From the NCBI RefSeq assembly GCF_015864665.1, contig NZ_JADYWU010000003.1:189399-253398 (forward strand): a DNA stretch of 64,000 nucleotides, given 5' to 3'. Below are positions 1 to 8,417 of the stretch, one piece after another. The number at the start of each line of letters is the position of its first letter. Position 1 is the stretch's first letter. The notes under the pieces were generated by a model. The model did no database searches. It saw nothing but the letters and a program-made list of their open reading frames with translations, and was not told the origin of the DNA. The position numbers and the translations under genes are program-made. The DNA comes from Salinibacterium sp. SWN167 (GTDB taxonomy: Bacteria > Actinomycetota > Actinomycetes > Actinomycetales > Microbacteriaceae).

Positions 1-142
1 ATGCCCAGTCGCCATGATCGCGGTTGCGCGGACGCTCCAGCACCAGATCGTTCACAGTCAGGCCCAGATCGGGCGTGCCGCGGTCAGCCGCAATGCGGGA
101 GACGACAGAGAGCAAGGTGGCAGAAAGGTCAGCAGGATTCAC
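1..142 (-). CDS. argS: arginyl-tRNA synthetase, N-terminal part (cut by window edge)
   Basis: The complement of this stretch reads from a GTG at 142 as 47 codons with no stop to the window edge. The peptide begins VNPADLSATLLSVV and contains VLERPRNRDHGDWA, which matches the N-terminal domain of class I arginyl-tRNA synthetases (the RPRNRDHGDWA motif lies in the tRNA D-loop-recognising domain). An in-frame TAA two codons upstream of the GTG limits the start to this codon. The enzyme charges tRNA-Arg in the cytoplasm. Only the first part is present, so the catalytic HIGH and KMSK motifs are outside the window. It diverges from the lipoprotein gene at 242. Confidence 0.8.
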   Translation of the reverse strand, partial: MNPADLSATLLSVVSRIAADRGTPDLGLTVNDLVLERPRNRDHGDWA

Positions 143-241
143 CTCTTAAGAGTACTGGGTGACGACTGCGGATCTGGCGCAGTTCGCGACAATGCCGGGT
201 CACTGCACTTCGTCAGCGCTGCGGGTCAGCAGAATGGAACT

Positions 242-862
242 ATGGCTTCTCGACTTCGCATTATTCCTGCAGTGATCGCACTGAGCGCATCCGTTCTTCT
301 CTTGAGCGCATGTGTTCCGACCGAATCAGTGCCGAGCGCCTCCCTCACCAGTACCGTGCCGTCGAGCACCGCAACGCCAACCGCTACATCGACGAGTGGC
401 TCAGACCCCACAAGCGCCCCAACGACCCCGGTTGAACCAACTTCGGCACCCGCTCCTGAAGCCACCCCTGTAGACATTGCCTGCTCAGCGCTCATCACGC
501 CCCAGGAAATGTACGACTTCAACCCCAACTATGTGTTGCTGAGCAACTTCACCCCCGCCGCCGGGTCAACCGCAGCAGCGGCAGTTGGTTCGCAGGGCAC
601 CGCCTGCCGCTGGGAGAACGGAACCAGCGGAACCACTATCGATGTCTCAGTCGCGCAACCAACCCCCAGCGCGATCAGTACACTCAAGGCAAACGCTGGC
701 GCAAGCACCGATAGCTACGCTGGCTACTTTTCATCCCAAGGCGGCACAGGAACAGCTCAAGTCTTCACCGGCCCGTATTGGGTGACCATCAGCTCGCCGC
801 TGTTCTCGCGTGCCAGCAATGCGACCGCCCTGGTTGCGGATGTCACTGCCGCACTGAAGTAA
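242..862 (+). CDS. putative secreted lipoprotein, DUF-type
   Basis: The 206-residue protein starts at ATG 242, which places a hydrophobic signal peptide (residues 5-21) and a lipobox LLSAC with the lipidated Cys at residue 24 exactly at the N terminus. The frame stays open further upstream, but those codons would put an unrelated sequence before the signal and run into the argS start region. Residues 25-75 are very rich in Ser, Thr and Pro, as in cell-wall-spanning linkers. The C-terminal domain (about 75-206) has two cysteines and no motif I recognise; it resembles small DUF3558-like actinobacterial lipoproteins, but that is a weak impression. Function unknown; it is expected to be anchored on the outer face of the membrane. 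Confidence 0.7.
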   Translation: MASRLRIIPAVIALSASVLLLSACVPTESVPSASLTSTVPSSTATPTATSTSGSDPTSAPTTPVEPTSAPAPEATPVDIACSALITPQEMYDFNPNYVLLSNFTPAAGSTAAAAVGSQGTACRWENGTSGTTIDVSVAQPTPSAISTLKANAGASTDSYAGYFSSQGGTGTAQVFTGPYWVTISSPLFSRASNATALVADVTAALK

Positions 863-932
863 CACCCGCCGGTTCGCCGCACAACGCTCGGCGGCGGCGC
901 GGGCAGTTGTTGCACCCACAAGGCACGGACAG

Positions 933-1727
933 TTAGGGAAGCTGCACCGGCGACCGATGATCGTCGGCGGGCAGCGTATCTGCCGTCACCGTGATCGAAA
1001 GATTCTGCAAGAACAAATCAGCCCAGTGATTGGTGAGGAAGGCCGTATCGGCTGCATCCCGGCCCGCAGCGATGCGCACAAGAGACTGACGCGGAGCAAG
1101 CCCGGTGGAATCAACGATCCACCACGCGCCGTCGACATACGCCTCGGCTACGGCATGGAAGTCCATGGGGCTCAGCCCGGGCGCGTACACCGAGGTATAC
1201 CGCGCCGGCACATCTTTGGCACGCAGCATCGAAATCGTGAGGTGCGCGTAGTCCCGGCAAACACCCTGGCGCGCCAACATCGAATGGGCTGCCCCATCGG
1301 TCGCCAATGAGATACCTGGCGTGTACCGCATATTCGCGCCGACCCAATCACGCACTGCCTGAAGCAACTCGTGACCGGTCTGGCTCGGGAACAACGAACG
1401 AGCGCTCGGAAGCAGAACATCGGACTCGCAATAGCGACTCGGTCGCAAAAACTCGATCAGGTCGATCTCGTTGACCGGCGCAGGTTCGGGAGTTTCCTCC
1501 ACGGTCGCGGCGTAGTCCACGACGAGACGCCCCGGGCCAGCAGTGAGCGAATGCAGTCGGGTTCCGCGCGCATCGACCAACTCTGTTGGCTGCTGGGGCT
1601 CACCATCCAACACAAAATCGATGGACTCGGATGCCTTAGGCCAGTAAGCGGAGACCGCAATACTGAAGACCATTTCGGTGCGACCCCGAAGGTCGAGTTC
1701 TTGGTGGGATGACACAGTGCGCAGCAT
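933..1727 (-). CDS. transglutaminase-like domain protein
   Basis: A 264-residue protein with an N-terminal beta-rich region (about 1-110) and a C-terminal transglutaminase-like core. The papain-type catalytic triad is visible as Cys157 in GVCRDYAH, His191 in DFHAVAEAYVDG and Asp206 in WWIVDST. The length and arrangement fit bacterial transglutaminase-like (cysteine protease fold) proteins related to those beside circularly permuted ATP-grasp genes, although no such partners lie here. No signal peptide is apparent, so it is probably cytoplasmic. Members of this fold act as proteases or amidases as well as transglutaminases, so the substrate cannot be named. It is a monocistronic gene pointing away from the tRNA downstream. 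Confidence 0.8.
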   Translation of the reverse strand: MLRTVSSHQELDLRGRTEMVFSIAVSAYWPKASESIDFVLDGEPQQPTELVDARGTRLHSLTAGPGRLVVDYAATVEETPEPAPVNEIDLIEFLRPSRYCESDVLLPSARSLFPSQTGHELLQAVRDWVGANMRYTPGISLATDGAAHSMLARQGVCRDYAHLTISMLRAKDVPARYTSVYAPGLSPMDFHAVAEAYVDGAWWIVDSTGLAPRQSLVRIAAGRDAADTAFLTNHWADLFLQNLSITVTADTLPADDHRSPVQLP

Positions 1728-1814
1728 CCTCCGATACTGTCACGAGAAGCTGAACTGGTCATCCCCACAGCGTGCTAATAGTGGGCGGCAATTGCTTGCT
1801 AAGATGGAGCCCTT

Positions 1815-1887
1815 GCCTTCGTAGCTCAGGGGATAGAGCGCCGGTTTCCGGTACCGTAGGTCGGGGGTTCGATTCCCTCCGGGGGCA
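1815..1887 (+). tRNA. tRNA-Arg (anticodon CCG)
   Basis: A 73-nt cloverleaf can be folded by hand: acceptor arm GCCTTCG with CGGGGGC (two G-U pairs), D arm AGCTC/GAGC, anticodon loop TTCCGGT with anticodon CCG, variable loop AGGTC, T arm GGGGG-TTCGATT-CCCTC and discriminator A. CCG decodes the CGG arginine codon. No CCA is encoded. The anticodon stem CCGGT/ACCGT leaves a C-T mismatch at position 27-43. A TAAGAT at 1800-1805 is a plausible -10 box ending ten bases before the mature 5' end. Confidence 0.93.
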
Positions 1888-1904
1888 CTGTTATCAGCTC
1901 AACG

Positions 1905-1921
1905 CCGCACACTTTGTGCGG
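1905..1921 (+). terminator. possible terminator hairpin after tRNA-Arg
   Basis: CCGCAC and GTGCGG form a six-pair stem around the loop ACTTT, followed by a moderately T-rich stretch. It sits 18 bases after the tRNA and before the convergent arsR stop, so it could end transcription of both. The T tract is weak, so the call is tentative. Confidence 0.45.
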
Positions 1922-1945
1922 CTGTTCTGCTTTCTCGCGCGGGAG

Positions 1946-2314
1946 CTAATTCGCGACGACACAGCAGGCCTCAGCGCCAGCATCGGTGCTCGTCGCGACA
2001 GACGCGAGCATCTTGACAGGCTCGGCGAAGGCTTCGCAGCAGAGTTCGTACACGTTGGAGCGACCGCGAGGCGTCACCGTGACGAGACCGTTCTCGCGCA
2101 GCGGCGCCAAGTGGTGGCTCACGAGCGTTTGGCTCAGGCCGGTGGCATCCGTCAGTTCGCGCACCGTGTGGGCGCGTTCGGTGAGGAGCAGCACGAGCTG
2201 CAGCCGGTTGGGATCGCCGAGGGCGCGCAGGAGCGGCGCCAGGCTCTGGGCCCGCTCGGCCGTTGCCGACCAGGTGGGCTTCTGAATCATCAGAAGATCG
2301 ACACGTTCGCTCAT
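1946..2314 (-). CDS. ArsR-family metalloregulator
   Basis: A 122-residue winged-helix repressor. The core ALGDPNRLQLVLLL followed by a helix-turn-helix TGLSQTLVSHHLAPLRENGLV (about 59-79) is typical of ArsR/SmtB. Cysteine pairs Cys92-Cys93 (ELCCEAF) and Cys117-Cys118 (EACCVV) could bind As(III), Sb(III) or a soft metal; their positions differ from the classic alpha3 ELCVCD site of ArsR and look like a C-terminal type. A strong ribosome site (AAGGTGAGG) supports ATG 2314. The gene diverges from the flavoprotein at 2411, with a palindromic site between them, so it probably represses that gene and itself. No ArsB, Acr3 or ArsC is seen nearby. Confidence 0.88.
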   Translation of the reverse strand: MSERVDLLMIQKPTWSATAERAQSLAPLLRALGDPNRLQLVLLLTERAHTVRELTDATGLSQTLVSHHLAPLRENGLVTVTPRGRSNVYELCCEAFAEPVKMLASVATSTDAGAEACCVVAN

Positions 2315-2344
2315 ACCCTCACCTTACCTGATTTCTTTGTTATC

Positions 2345-2360
2345 AACAGTAAGTACTGTT
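2345..2360. promoter_or_regulatory. candidate ArsR operator
   Basis: AACAGTA-AG-TACTGTT is a perfect seven-base inverted repeat with a two-base spacer. It lies in the 96-base gap between the divergent arsR (2314) and flavoprotein (2411) genes. Short perfect dyads with a central spacer are usual for ArsR/SmtB dimers, so this is the likely binding site for autoregulation and control of the flavoprotein. Binding is inferred from position and symmetry only. Confidence 0.65.
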
Positions 2361-2410
2361 ATTGTGAGTGAGCGCTAGTAACGCTATGACGAACATCATC
2401 AAGGAGAGCA

Positions 2411-3694
2411 ATGACCATCGCACCTTCCCCCTCCAGCCCGCTCCCCGTCGTGGTCATCGGAGCCGGCCCGATTGGGCTCGCTGCTGCCGCCAACCTCGCT
2501 CAGCGAGGTATCGATGCCGTAGTGCTCGAAGCCGGCGACCATGCCGGTGCGGCCATTAGCGCATGGGGGCACGTCTCCCTCTTCTCCTCGTGGAAATACA
2601 ACATCGACCCCAGCGGGCGTGCACTTCTCGAAAAAACGGACTGGGTCTCCCCCGACGCCGAAACCCTGCCCACCGGCGCCGAACTCGTGCGGGACTACCT
2701 AATTCCGCTCGCTGCTACCGCCGAGTTGGCACCGCTCATCCGCTACAACAGCCGCGTGATCGGGATGTCGCGCCAGAGCATTGACTCAACCAAGACGGTT
2801 GGCCGCGAGCGCCGGCCGCTCCTGGTGCGCATTGATTCCCCCAATGGCGTGTACGACATCCTCGCCTCGGCCATCATTGATGCCTCGGGAACCTGGGGCC
2901 ACAACAACCCCATCGGTGCCTCCGGGCTGCCGGCAACAGGCGAGACCGACAGCGCTTCTTGGCTTACCGGCCCGCTTCCCGATGTTCTCGGCACCGATCG
3001 GGCTCGCTTCGCTGGCAAGCACACCCTCGTAATTGGCATGGGGCACTCCGCTGCCAATACGCTGCTTGCTCTCGCCGAACTGCGCGAGACTGACCCCGGT
3101 ACAGAAATCACGTGGGCAATTCGCAGCCGCTCGGCCCGTCGACTCTATGGTGGCGGCAGCGCCGATGAACTACCGGGCCGCGGCGCCCTCGGCAGCAATC
3201 TCAAGGATGCCGTCGAATCCGGAGCGATCACTCTTCTGACTGATTTCACCGTCACCGAGCTCACTCCACAGCCCGATGGCCGCCTCACCGTCACGAGCCA
3301 TAATCCCGATGGCGAGCAATCAGTGACAGTGGATGCTCTCGCCGCCGCCACCGGCTTCCGCCCCGATCTGGCGATCCTGAGGGAACTGCACCTTAGCCTC
3401 GACCCAGTGCTCGAAGCTCCCGTGACGCTGGCGCCCCTCATCGATCCGAATGTGCACAGCTGCGGCACCGTGGAGCCGCACGGAGCGAGCGTGCTCGCGC
3501 ATCCCGAAAAGAACGTCTATATCGTCGGCATGAAGAGCTACGGTCGCGCGCCCACCTTCCTCATGGCCACCGGCTATGAACAAGTTCGTTCCGTCGTCGC
3601 AGCCATTGCGGGCGACGTGGCGAGTGCCGGCCGCGTGAACCTGATGCTGCCCGAGACGGGCGTCTGTTGCTCGACCACTAGCGGCGGTTGCTAA
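2411..3694 (+). CDS. FAD/NAD(P)-binding monooxygenase-like flavoprotein (ArsO-like)
   Basis: A 427-residue flavoprotein. The first dinucleotide fold VIGAGPIGLAAAANL is at residues 14-28, and a second GxGxxA motif (VIGMGHSAANTLLAL) near residue 205 suggests NAD(P)H binding. The C-terminal half carries an ATGFRPD motif typical of flavin-containing and Trx-reductase-like monooxygenases. The protein ends in a cysteine-rich tail (Cys419, Cys420, Cys427). Linkage to a divergent ArsR regulator suggests oxidation or reduction of arsenicals or another thiophilic compound, as proposed for ArsO-type proteins in ars operons. The substrate is inferred from context only. AAGGAG at 2400-2405 supports ATG 2411. 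It is convergent with the pentapeptide gene, whose stop is only six bases away. Confidence 0.75.
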   Translation: MTIAPSPSSPLPVVVIGAGPIGLAAAANLAQRGIDAVVLEAGDHAGAAISAWGHVSLFSSWKYNIDPSGRALLEKTDWVSPDAETLPTGAELVRDYLIPLAATAELAPLIRYNSRVIGMSRQSIDSTKTVGRERRPLLVRIDSPNGVYDILASAIIDASGTWGHNNPIGASGLPATGETDSASWLTGPLPDVLGTDRARFAGKHTLVIGMGHSAANTLLALAELRETDPGTEITWAIRSRSARRLYGGGSADELPGRGALGSNLKDAVESGAITLLTDFTVTELTPQPDGRLTVTSHNPDGEQSVTVDALAAATGFRPDLAILRELHLSLDPVLEAPVTLAPLIDPNVHSCGTVEPHGASVLAHPEKNVYIVGMKSYGRAPTFLMATGYEQVRSVVAAIAGDVASAGRVNLMLPETGVCCSTTSGGC

Positions 3695-3700
3695 GCCGAC

Positions 3701-4363
3701 TTAGTCTTCGAGCACGATCCCGAGGTGCGCGGCGAGGGCCGGTGCGAGTTCTGCCAGTTGGTAAGAGTTAATCGTCGCGCCCTTGAGATGTTCGACCCCC
3801 GTGACGTGGCGCAATTCGAGCGACCGCAAGTCGACGTTAGTGAGCTTGGCGCGGGTGAGGTCGAGAGTGTTCACCTGCGTGTTCGTGAACGCGACACGGT
3901 TTGCCGTAGCGCCGCCGAGGTCGAGCTCGTCGATCAGACAGTCATCGAATAACACATCTTGCAGGTGGGCGCCGCGCAGATTGAGGTATCCGATGCGGCA
4001 GTGCACGAAACGGATCGATCTCCACGTTGACTCATAGAATTCCGCCGACCCCAGCCGGGAGCCCTCGATACTCACGTCACGAAGATTAGAACGTGGGGCC
4101 GAGAAAATGGCGGCGTTCAGTTTTTCGAATCGCGTCTCCACGAAAGTGGCTGCTCGAAAGTTTGCCTCATTGGCTTCGAGCTCGATCAGTTCGCACTCCG
4201 TGAACGAAATCCCTGAAAGGTCATCTTCGCTGACATCGGATGCCGTGAACCGTTGCCCGTCATAGCTTTCGTGGGCGCGCAGCAACGTCGCTTCTCCATC
4301 GACGAGATTCTCCAGGCGAAGCGTATCGATGAGCGGAGCTGCCGTCACTGCTTTCTTCGCCAT
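3701..4363 (-). CDS. pentapeptide-repeat-like protein
   Basis: A 220-residue protein made largely of degenerate pentapeptide repeats of the A(D/N)LXX kind, for example the stretches around LSGISFTECELIEL, LNLRGAHLQDVLFDD and LDLTRAKLTNVDLRS. These fold into a right-handed quadrilateral beta-helix. ATG 4363 is chosen over the in-frame ATG at 4423 because it has AGAAGGAG close upstream. Some pentapeptide proteins protect DNA gyrase from quinolones (Qnr, MfpA), but most have unknown roles, and the degenerate repeats and non-MfpA length do not allow a gyrase claim. It diverges from the rhodanese at 4450. Confidence 0.75.
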   Translation of the reverse strand: MAKKAVTAAPLIDTLRLENLVDGEATLLRAHESYDGQRFTASDVSEDDLSGISFTECELIELEANEANFRAATFVETRFEKLNAAIFSAPRSNLRDVSIEGSRLGSAEFYESTWRSIRFVHCRIGYLNLRGAHLQDVLFDDCLIDELDLGGATANRVAFTNTQVNTLDLTRAKLTNVDLRSLELRHVTGVEHLKGATINSYQLAELAPALAAHLGIVLED

Positions 4364-4449
4364 ATAGCGGGGTGCTCCTTCTTCTAATGGGTTCTGCGTC
4401 GAACCGAAACTACCCCACCGCACCGACGCTGCGCCGCTAGCCTGAACTC

Positions 4450-4890
4450 ATGACGCCTCCCGCTACCGCCGCAGACCGAGTTGCCCACTTTTCGAGCAAG
4501 CTCGACTGTGAAACTGATCCCTCGGATGTCGGGGCGGCGCTCGAGGCCAATGACCGCTTCGTGCTCATCGACTCGCGCGGCGACGCTGCGTGGGACCAGG
4601 GTCACGCGGTAGGTGCCGTGCATATGCCGACCGCCACCATCAGCGCTCGCGCCGACGCCGAGATCCCCCACGACATGCCTGTCGTCGTCTACTGCTGGGG
4701 CCCCGGCTGCAACGGTGGCACGAAAGCCGCGCTGGAGTTCGCGAAGCTCGGCTACGAAGTGCGCGAAATGATCGGCGGTTTCGAGTACTGGGCGCGCGAA
4801 GGCTTCCCCGTAGAGAGCAGTACCGGCCCCGTCATCCGCGAAAAGGATCCGCTCACCGCCCCCGTAGCGGCGATCTCCTGCGACTGCTAA
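4450..4890 (+). CDS. rhodanese-like domain protein
   Basis: A single-domain rhodanese of 146 residues. It has the VLIDSR start of the fold (Asp41), the GHAVGAVHMP loop, and an active-site loop that begins with Cys82 (VVYCWGPGCNGG), followed by a typical C-terminal GGFEYWAREGFPVE. Cys82 should carry the persulfide; a second Cys87 in the loop is less common. Two more cysteines end the protein (SCDC). Rhodaneses move sulfane sulfur to cyanide, thiols or biosynthetic partners in the cytoplasm; the partner here is unknown. A monocistronic gene. Confidence 0.85.
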   Translation: MTPPATAADRVAHFSSKLDCETDPSDVGAALEANDRFVLIDSRGDAAWDQGHAVGAVHMPTATISARADAEIPHDMPVVVYCWGPGCNGGTKAALEFAKLGYEVREMIGGFEYWAREGFPVESSTGPVIREKDPLTAPVAAISCDC

Positions 4891-4921
4891 CCGCGAGATG
4901 ATCCGGCCACGCGATACGCCG

Positions 4922-6358
4922 TTACCGCGCGTCGCTCGCGTGCAACTCCAAGAATTCGTAGAGCTCGCGATCATCCACTCCCGGGAAGGTTCCCGAGGGC
5001 AGCGGCGAGAGAATGTGGGCGTGAAGTTTGGCGCTCGACCACGCGTTACCTGACCAGCGATCGCGCAACTCGTCTTCGGGTTTGCGACAGCAGCTCTCAT
5101 CGGGGCACGTTGACGACTTGCGAACGTCGGTCGCGCGGCCGCGGAACCATTTCGAGTGCGCGAAGGGCACCCCGATGGTGATGGAGAACTCTTCGGCATC
5201 CGTCGTTCCCGTTTGGGTTGACTCGAAGAAGCTGCCCTCTGGGGTGTCGGTGTATTGGTAGAACTCTGTCGTGCGGTTGGTGCGCGTGAACGCTGTTCGC
5301 GCGCTCCAATTGCGGCACACAAACTGGCCCTCCGCTGAACCGGTGACGTCAACGGGCAGCCGCAGACCATCATTTTCGTAAGCCTTGTAGACAGCCCCAT
5401 CGTCGCCGACGCGCAAGAAGTGCGTTTCGAGATCGAGGTGCGAGGTTGCCAAGTTGGTGAAGCGCAGCGCTGCTGCTTCATGGGTGACGCCGAAGGCGTC
5501 CCGGAAGTCTTCAACAGCGATATTGCGATTCGTCTTGGCTTCACCCAAGAATGCAACGGACTGCTTGAGGGGCATGAGCACTGCCGCCGCAAAGTAGTTA
5601 ATTTCGAGACGCTGGTGCAAGAACTCGGCGTAACTGGTGGGTTCGGTGTGCCCAAGAACGCGGTGCGCCATCGCTTGAAGCGCCATGGAGCGCAAGCCGT
5701 GACCGCCAGGAATAGATGCCGGAGGCAAGTAGATGCGTCCGTGCTTGAGGTCAGTAACCGAGCGTGCTGAATGCGGCAGGTCGTGCACATGCACGAGCTC
5801 GAAGCCGAGCGATTCTGCCATCAGGCTCACGGCCCGGTGAGTCAGGGCGCCCGAGGTGTGGTTTCCGGCAATCGTCAACTTTTCGGCTTCTTTTTCAAGC
5901 TCGGGCAAGTAGTTGTCGAGGGCACGCATGCGGATCCGCAGCTCGGTGTTGGCACGACGGGCCTCTTCAGGCGTGGCAATTGCTTTGCGCGACCGCGTCG
6001 AAAGTTCGTGGTGGAGGCCAACGATGGCTTCAAGCGTCTCATCGGGAATGCCCTTTGATGGGCGAATCTTGGGCAACCCCAGCGAGGCGTAGATAGTGCT
6101 GCGTTGCAAGCGATCCAGCTCGATTTCGAGGGCAGCGCGCTTGGTAGGCGGCGACTCCTCCAAGAGATCAGCCAGTTGGATGTCCGTGGCGGCCGCAATG
6201 GCCGACAGAAGAGTGAGTCGGGGTTCTCGTCGCCCGTTCTCCATCAGCGAGAGCTGGCTACCAGCCACACCGACCTTGTCTCCCAACTGATCGAGGGTCA
6301 TGCCGGCGGTCGTGCGGAAATGTCGGATGCGTTGCCCGAGAGTCACAAGATCATTCAC
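4922..6358 (-). CDS. RamB/PrpR-like XRE-family regulator with ScfR domain
   Basis: A 478-residue regulator. An N-terminal XRE helix-turn-helix (about 7-62, LGQRIRHFR to LADLLEE) is followed by an ImmA/IrrE-like segment (about 170-310, with a degenerate QAMAHRVLGH) and a C-terminal short-chain-fatty-acyl regulator domain. Cys348, Cys418, Cys423 and Cys424 match the type of cluster that binds [4Fe-4S] in mycobacterial PrpR. RamB in corynebacteria controls acetate and related carbon metabolism. Here the gene diverges from the PEP carboxykinase gene, which fits a role in switching to gluconeogenic carbon sources. The small-molecule ligand, probably an acyl-CoA, is inferred. ATG 6358 is the natural start. 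Confidence 0.82.
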   Translation of the reverse strand: MNDLVTLGQRIRHFRTTAGMTLDQLGDKVGVAGSQLSLMENGRREPRLTLLSAIAAATDIQLADLLEESPPTKRAALEIELDRLQRSTIYASLGLPKIRPSKGIPDETLEAIVGLHHELSTRSRKAIATPEEARRANTELRIRMRALDNYLPELEKEAEKLTIAGNHTSGALTHRAVSLMAESLGFELVHVHDLPHSARSVTDLKHGRIYLPPASIPGGHGLRSMALQAMAHRVLGHTEPTSYAEFLHQRLEINYFAAAVLMPLKQSVAFLGEAKTNRNIAVEDFRDAFGVTHEAAALRFTNLATSHLDLETHFLRVGDDGAVYKAYENDGLRLPVDVTGSAEGQFVCRNWSARTAFTRTNRTTEFYQYTDTPEGSFFESTQTGTTDAEEFSITIGVPFAHSKWFRGRATDVRKSSTCPDESCCRKPEDELRDRWSGNAWSSAKLHAHILSPLPSGTFPGVDDRELYEFLELHASDAR

Positions 6359-6374
6359 ACGTTCACTATAACTA

Positions 6375-6390
6375 AAGAATAATGATTCTT
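6375..6390. promoter_or_regulatory. candidate operator between the RamB-like gene and pckG
   Basis: AAGAAT-AATG-ATTCTT is a perfect six-base inverted repeat 17 bases upstream of the regulator start and about 95 bases upstream of pckG. Its position fits autoregulation and possibly control of pckG. It does not match the published corynebacterial RamB motif exactly; a partial match, CACTTTTGC on the minus strand near 6417-6425, is also present. Confidence 0.4.
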
Positions 6391-6483
6391 ACCACTCGAT
6401 TCGCCAACGTGGGGAGCAAAAGTGCGTCATCATCGAATAACAATAGTTTTTTCAGCACTACAACTCTTCAGCGGAAGGTAGAA

Positions 6484-8313
6484 ATGAGCATCGCCGAGAT
6501 GACAAGAACGCACTTCTCCGCACCCGACGGAACAAACCAGAGTGTTATGACGTGGGTGGAACAGATCGCCGCCCTCACACAGCCCGACGATATTGTCTGG
6601 TGCAACGGCAGCGCAGAGGAAGCAGACGAGCTCGCGACCGAAATGGTTGCTGCCGGAACGCTCACCCGCCTCAACGACGAGTACCGTCCCCACAGCTACC
6701 TCGCCCGCAGCGATCCGAGCGATGTCGCCCGCGTCGAAGCGCGAACCTTCATTTGCTCTGCCGAAGAAGCAGATGCTGGCCCCTCGAATAACTGGGCACA
6801 GCCTGCAGAAATGCGCAACACGCTTGACGGCCTCTTCGCCGGCAGCATGCGCGGTCGTCGGATGTACGTTGTTCCGTTCTCGATGGGACCGCTCGGTTCC
6901 CCACTCGCCAAGATCGGCGTGCAGGTAACGGACTCCCCCTACGTCGTCATGAGCATGGGCATCATGACGCGAATGGGAACCGCCGTGCTCAATGCCATCG
7001 ACGACTCCACTGAATGGGTGCGCGCCATCCATAGTGTCGGAGCACCACTGGCTGCCGGAGACACCGATGTGCCGTGGCCCTGCAACCAGACCAAATACAT
7101 CAGCCACTTCCCCGAGACTCGCGAAATCTGGTCGTTCGGTTCCGCGTACGGCGGCAACGCGATTCTCGCGAAAAAGTCATTCGCACTGCGCATCGCTTCG
7201 GTAATCGCTCGCGAAGAGGGCTGGCTCGCTGAGCACATGCTGCTCCTCAAGCTCACCAACCCCCGCGGTCGTGTGTTCCACATCGCGGCAGCATTTCCCA
7301 GCGCCTGTGGCAAGACCAACCTGGCCATGCTCAAGCCGACCATCCCCGGTTGGAAGGCCGAGACGATTGGCGACGACATCGCGTGGCTCGGCAAGGGAGC
7401 TGACGGCCGCCTGCGCGCCATCAACCCTGAAGCCGGCTTCTTTGGAGTGGCACCGGGCACCGGCTACGCCACCAACGAAACCGCGATGGACACCATCTGG
7501 GGCAACACCGTTTTCACCAACGTTGGCCTGAAAGATAACGGCGACGTGTGGTGGGAAGGCATGAGCGATGAAGTGCCCGAGCACCTTATCGATTGGCAGG
7601 GTAACGACTGGACGCCAGAATCTGGCACCCCGTCGGCTCACCCGAACTCACGTTTTACTGTGGCAGCAGCACAATGTCCCAGCATCGCAGATGACTGGGA
7701 ATCGCCACAGGGCGTCGTTATCGACGCCATAATCTTCGGCGGTCGCCGCGCGACCAACGTGCCGCTAGTGGTGGAGGCACGAGATTGGGAGCATGGCGTC
7801 TACCTGGGCGCCACTATCTCATCTGAGCGGACGGCGGCTGCCGAAGGCACCATTGGCGAACTACGGAGAGATCCGTTCGCCATGATGCCGTTCTGTGGAT
7901 ACAACATGGCAGACCATTGGGCCCACTGGCTCTCGGTCGGCCAGGATCTCCGCGGATCCGGCACGGTGCCGCGCATTTTCCAAGTCAACTGGTTCCGCAA
8001 AGGTGCCGACGGCTCCTTCTTGTGGCCAGGATTTGGCGAAAACTCGCGCGTGCTCGAATGGATTCTCAACCGTGTTGACGGCACGGTTGCCGCCCGCGAA
8101 AGCGCCCTCGGGTTGATGCCGCGTGAAGGCGATCTCAACATCGATGGTCTTGAACTCGCCGATGACACCATGGAACAGCTTTTTGCGATCGATAACGACT
8201 CGTGGATGGCCGAAGCCGAAGCCACCGAAGAGTTCTTTGCCACCTTCGACGGCCGGGTTCCTGCCGCCGTTTCTCGCCAACTTGAGCACCTGAAAACGCG
8301 TCTCCAGAGCTAA
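6484..8313 (+). CDS. pckG: phosphoenolpyruvate carboxykinase (GTP)
   Basis: A 609-residue cytoplasmic enzyme that converts oxaloacetate and GTP to phosphoenolpyruvate, GDP and CO2, the first committed step of gluconeogenesis from TCA intermediates. The GTP-class signatures are present: FPSACGKTN (Cys275, Lys277, P-loop and mobile cysteine), GDDIAWL (kinase-2), and [12 protein letters not shown]. The length fits the 600-620 residues of the family. ATG 6484 has a good Shine-Dalgarno (GGAAGG) seven bases upstream; the open frame further upstream is an intergenic extension. It faces away from a RamB/PrpR-like regulator, as expected for carbon-source control. Confidence 0.96.
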   Translation: MSIAEMTRTHFSAPDGTNQSVMTWVEQIAALTQPDDIVWCNGSAEEADELATEMVAAGTLTRLNDEYRPHSYLARSDPSDVARVEARTFICSAEEADAGPSNNWAQPAEMRNTLDGLFAGSMRGRRMYVVPFSMGPLGSPLAKIGVQVTDSPYVVMSMGIMTRMGTAVLNAIDDSTEWVRAIHSVGAPLAAGDTDVPWPCNQTKYISHFPETREIWSFGSAYGGNAILAKKSFALRIASVIAREEGWLAEHMLLLKLTNPRGRVFHIAAAFPSACGKTNLAMLKPTIPGWKAETIGDDIAWLGKGADGRLRAINPEAGFFGVAPGTGYATNETAMDTIWGNTVFTNVGLKDNGDVWWEGMSDEVPEHLIDWQGNDWTPESGTPSAHPNSRFTVAAAQCPSIADDWESPQGVVIDAIIFGGRRATNVPLVVEARDWEHGVYLGATISSERTAAAEGTIGELRRDPFAMMPFCGYNMADHWAHWLSVGQDLRGSGTVPRIFQVNWFRKGADGSFLWPGFGENSRVLEWILNRVDGTVAARESALGLMPREGDLNIDGLELADDTMEQLFAIDNDSWMAEAEATEEFFATFDGRVPAAVSRQLEHLKTRLQS

Positions 8314-8417
8314 CCAACGAAACCGCCTCGCCGTTCGTCTTTACTAGTGTGACCACAATTGCACTAACTATTGGCCATTCCTCGGCCACAATAGAGACGA
8401 CGGCGAGGAGGGGCTCA

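Noticed and set aside
3645-3694. LPETG motif near the C terminus of the flavoprotein, like a sortase signal
   Set aside because: No hydrophobic segment or basic tail follows and the protein has no signal peptide; the residues lead into a cysteine-rich tail instead.
4384-5790. A 468-codon open frame on the minus strand
   Set aside because: It runs across the rhodanese and the RamB-like regulator in another frame and shows codon-shadow composition.
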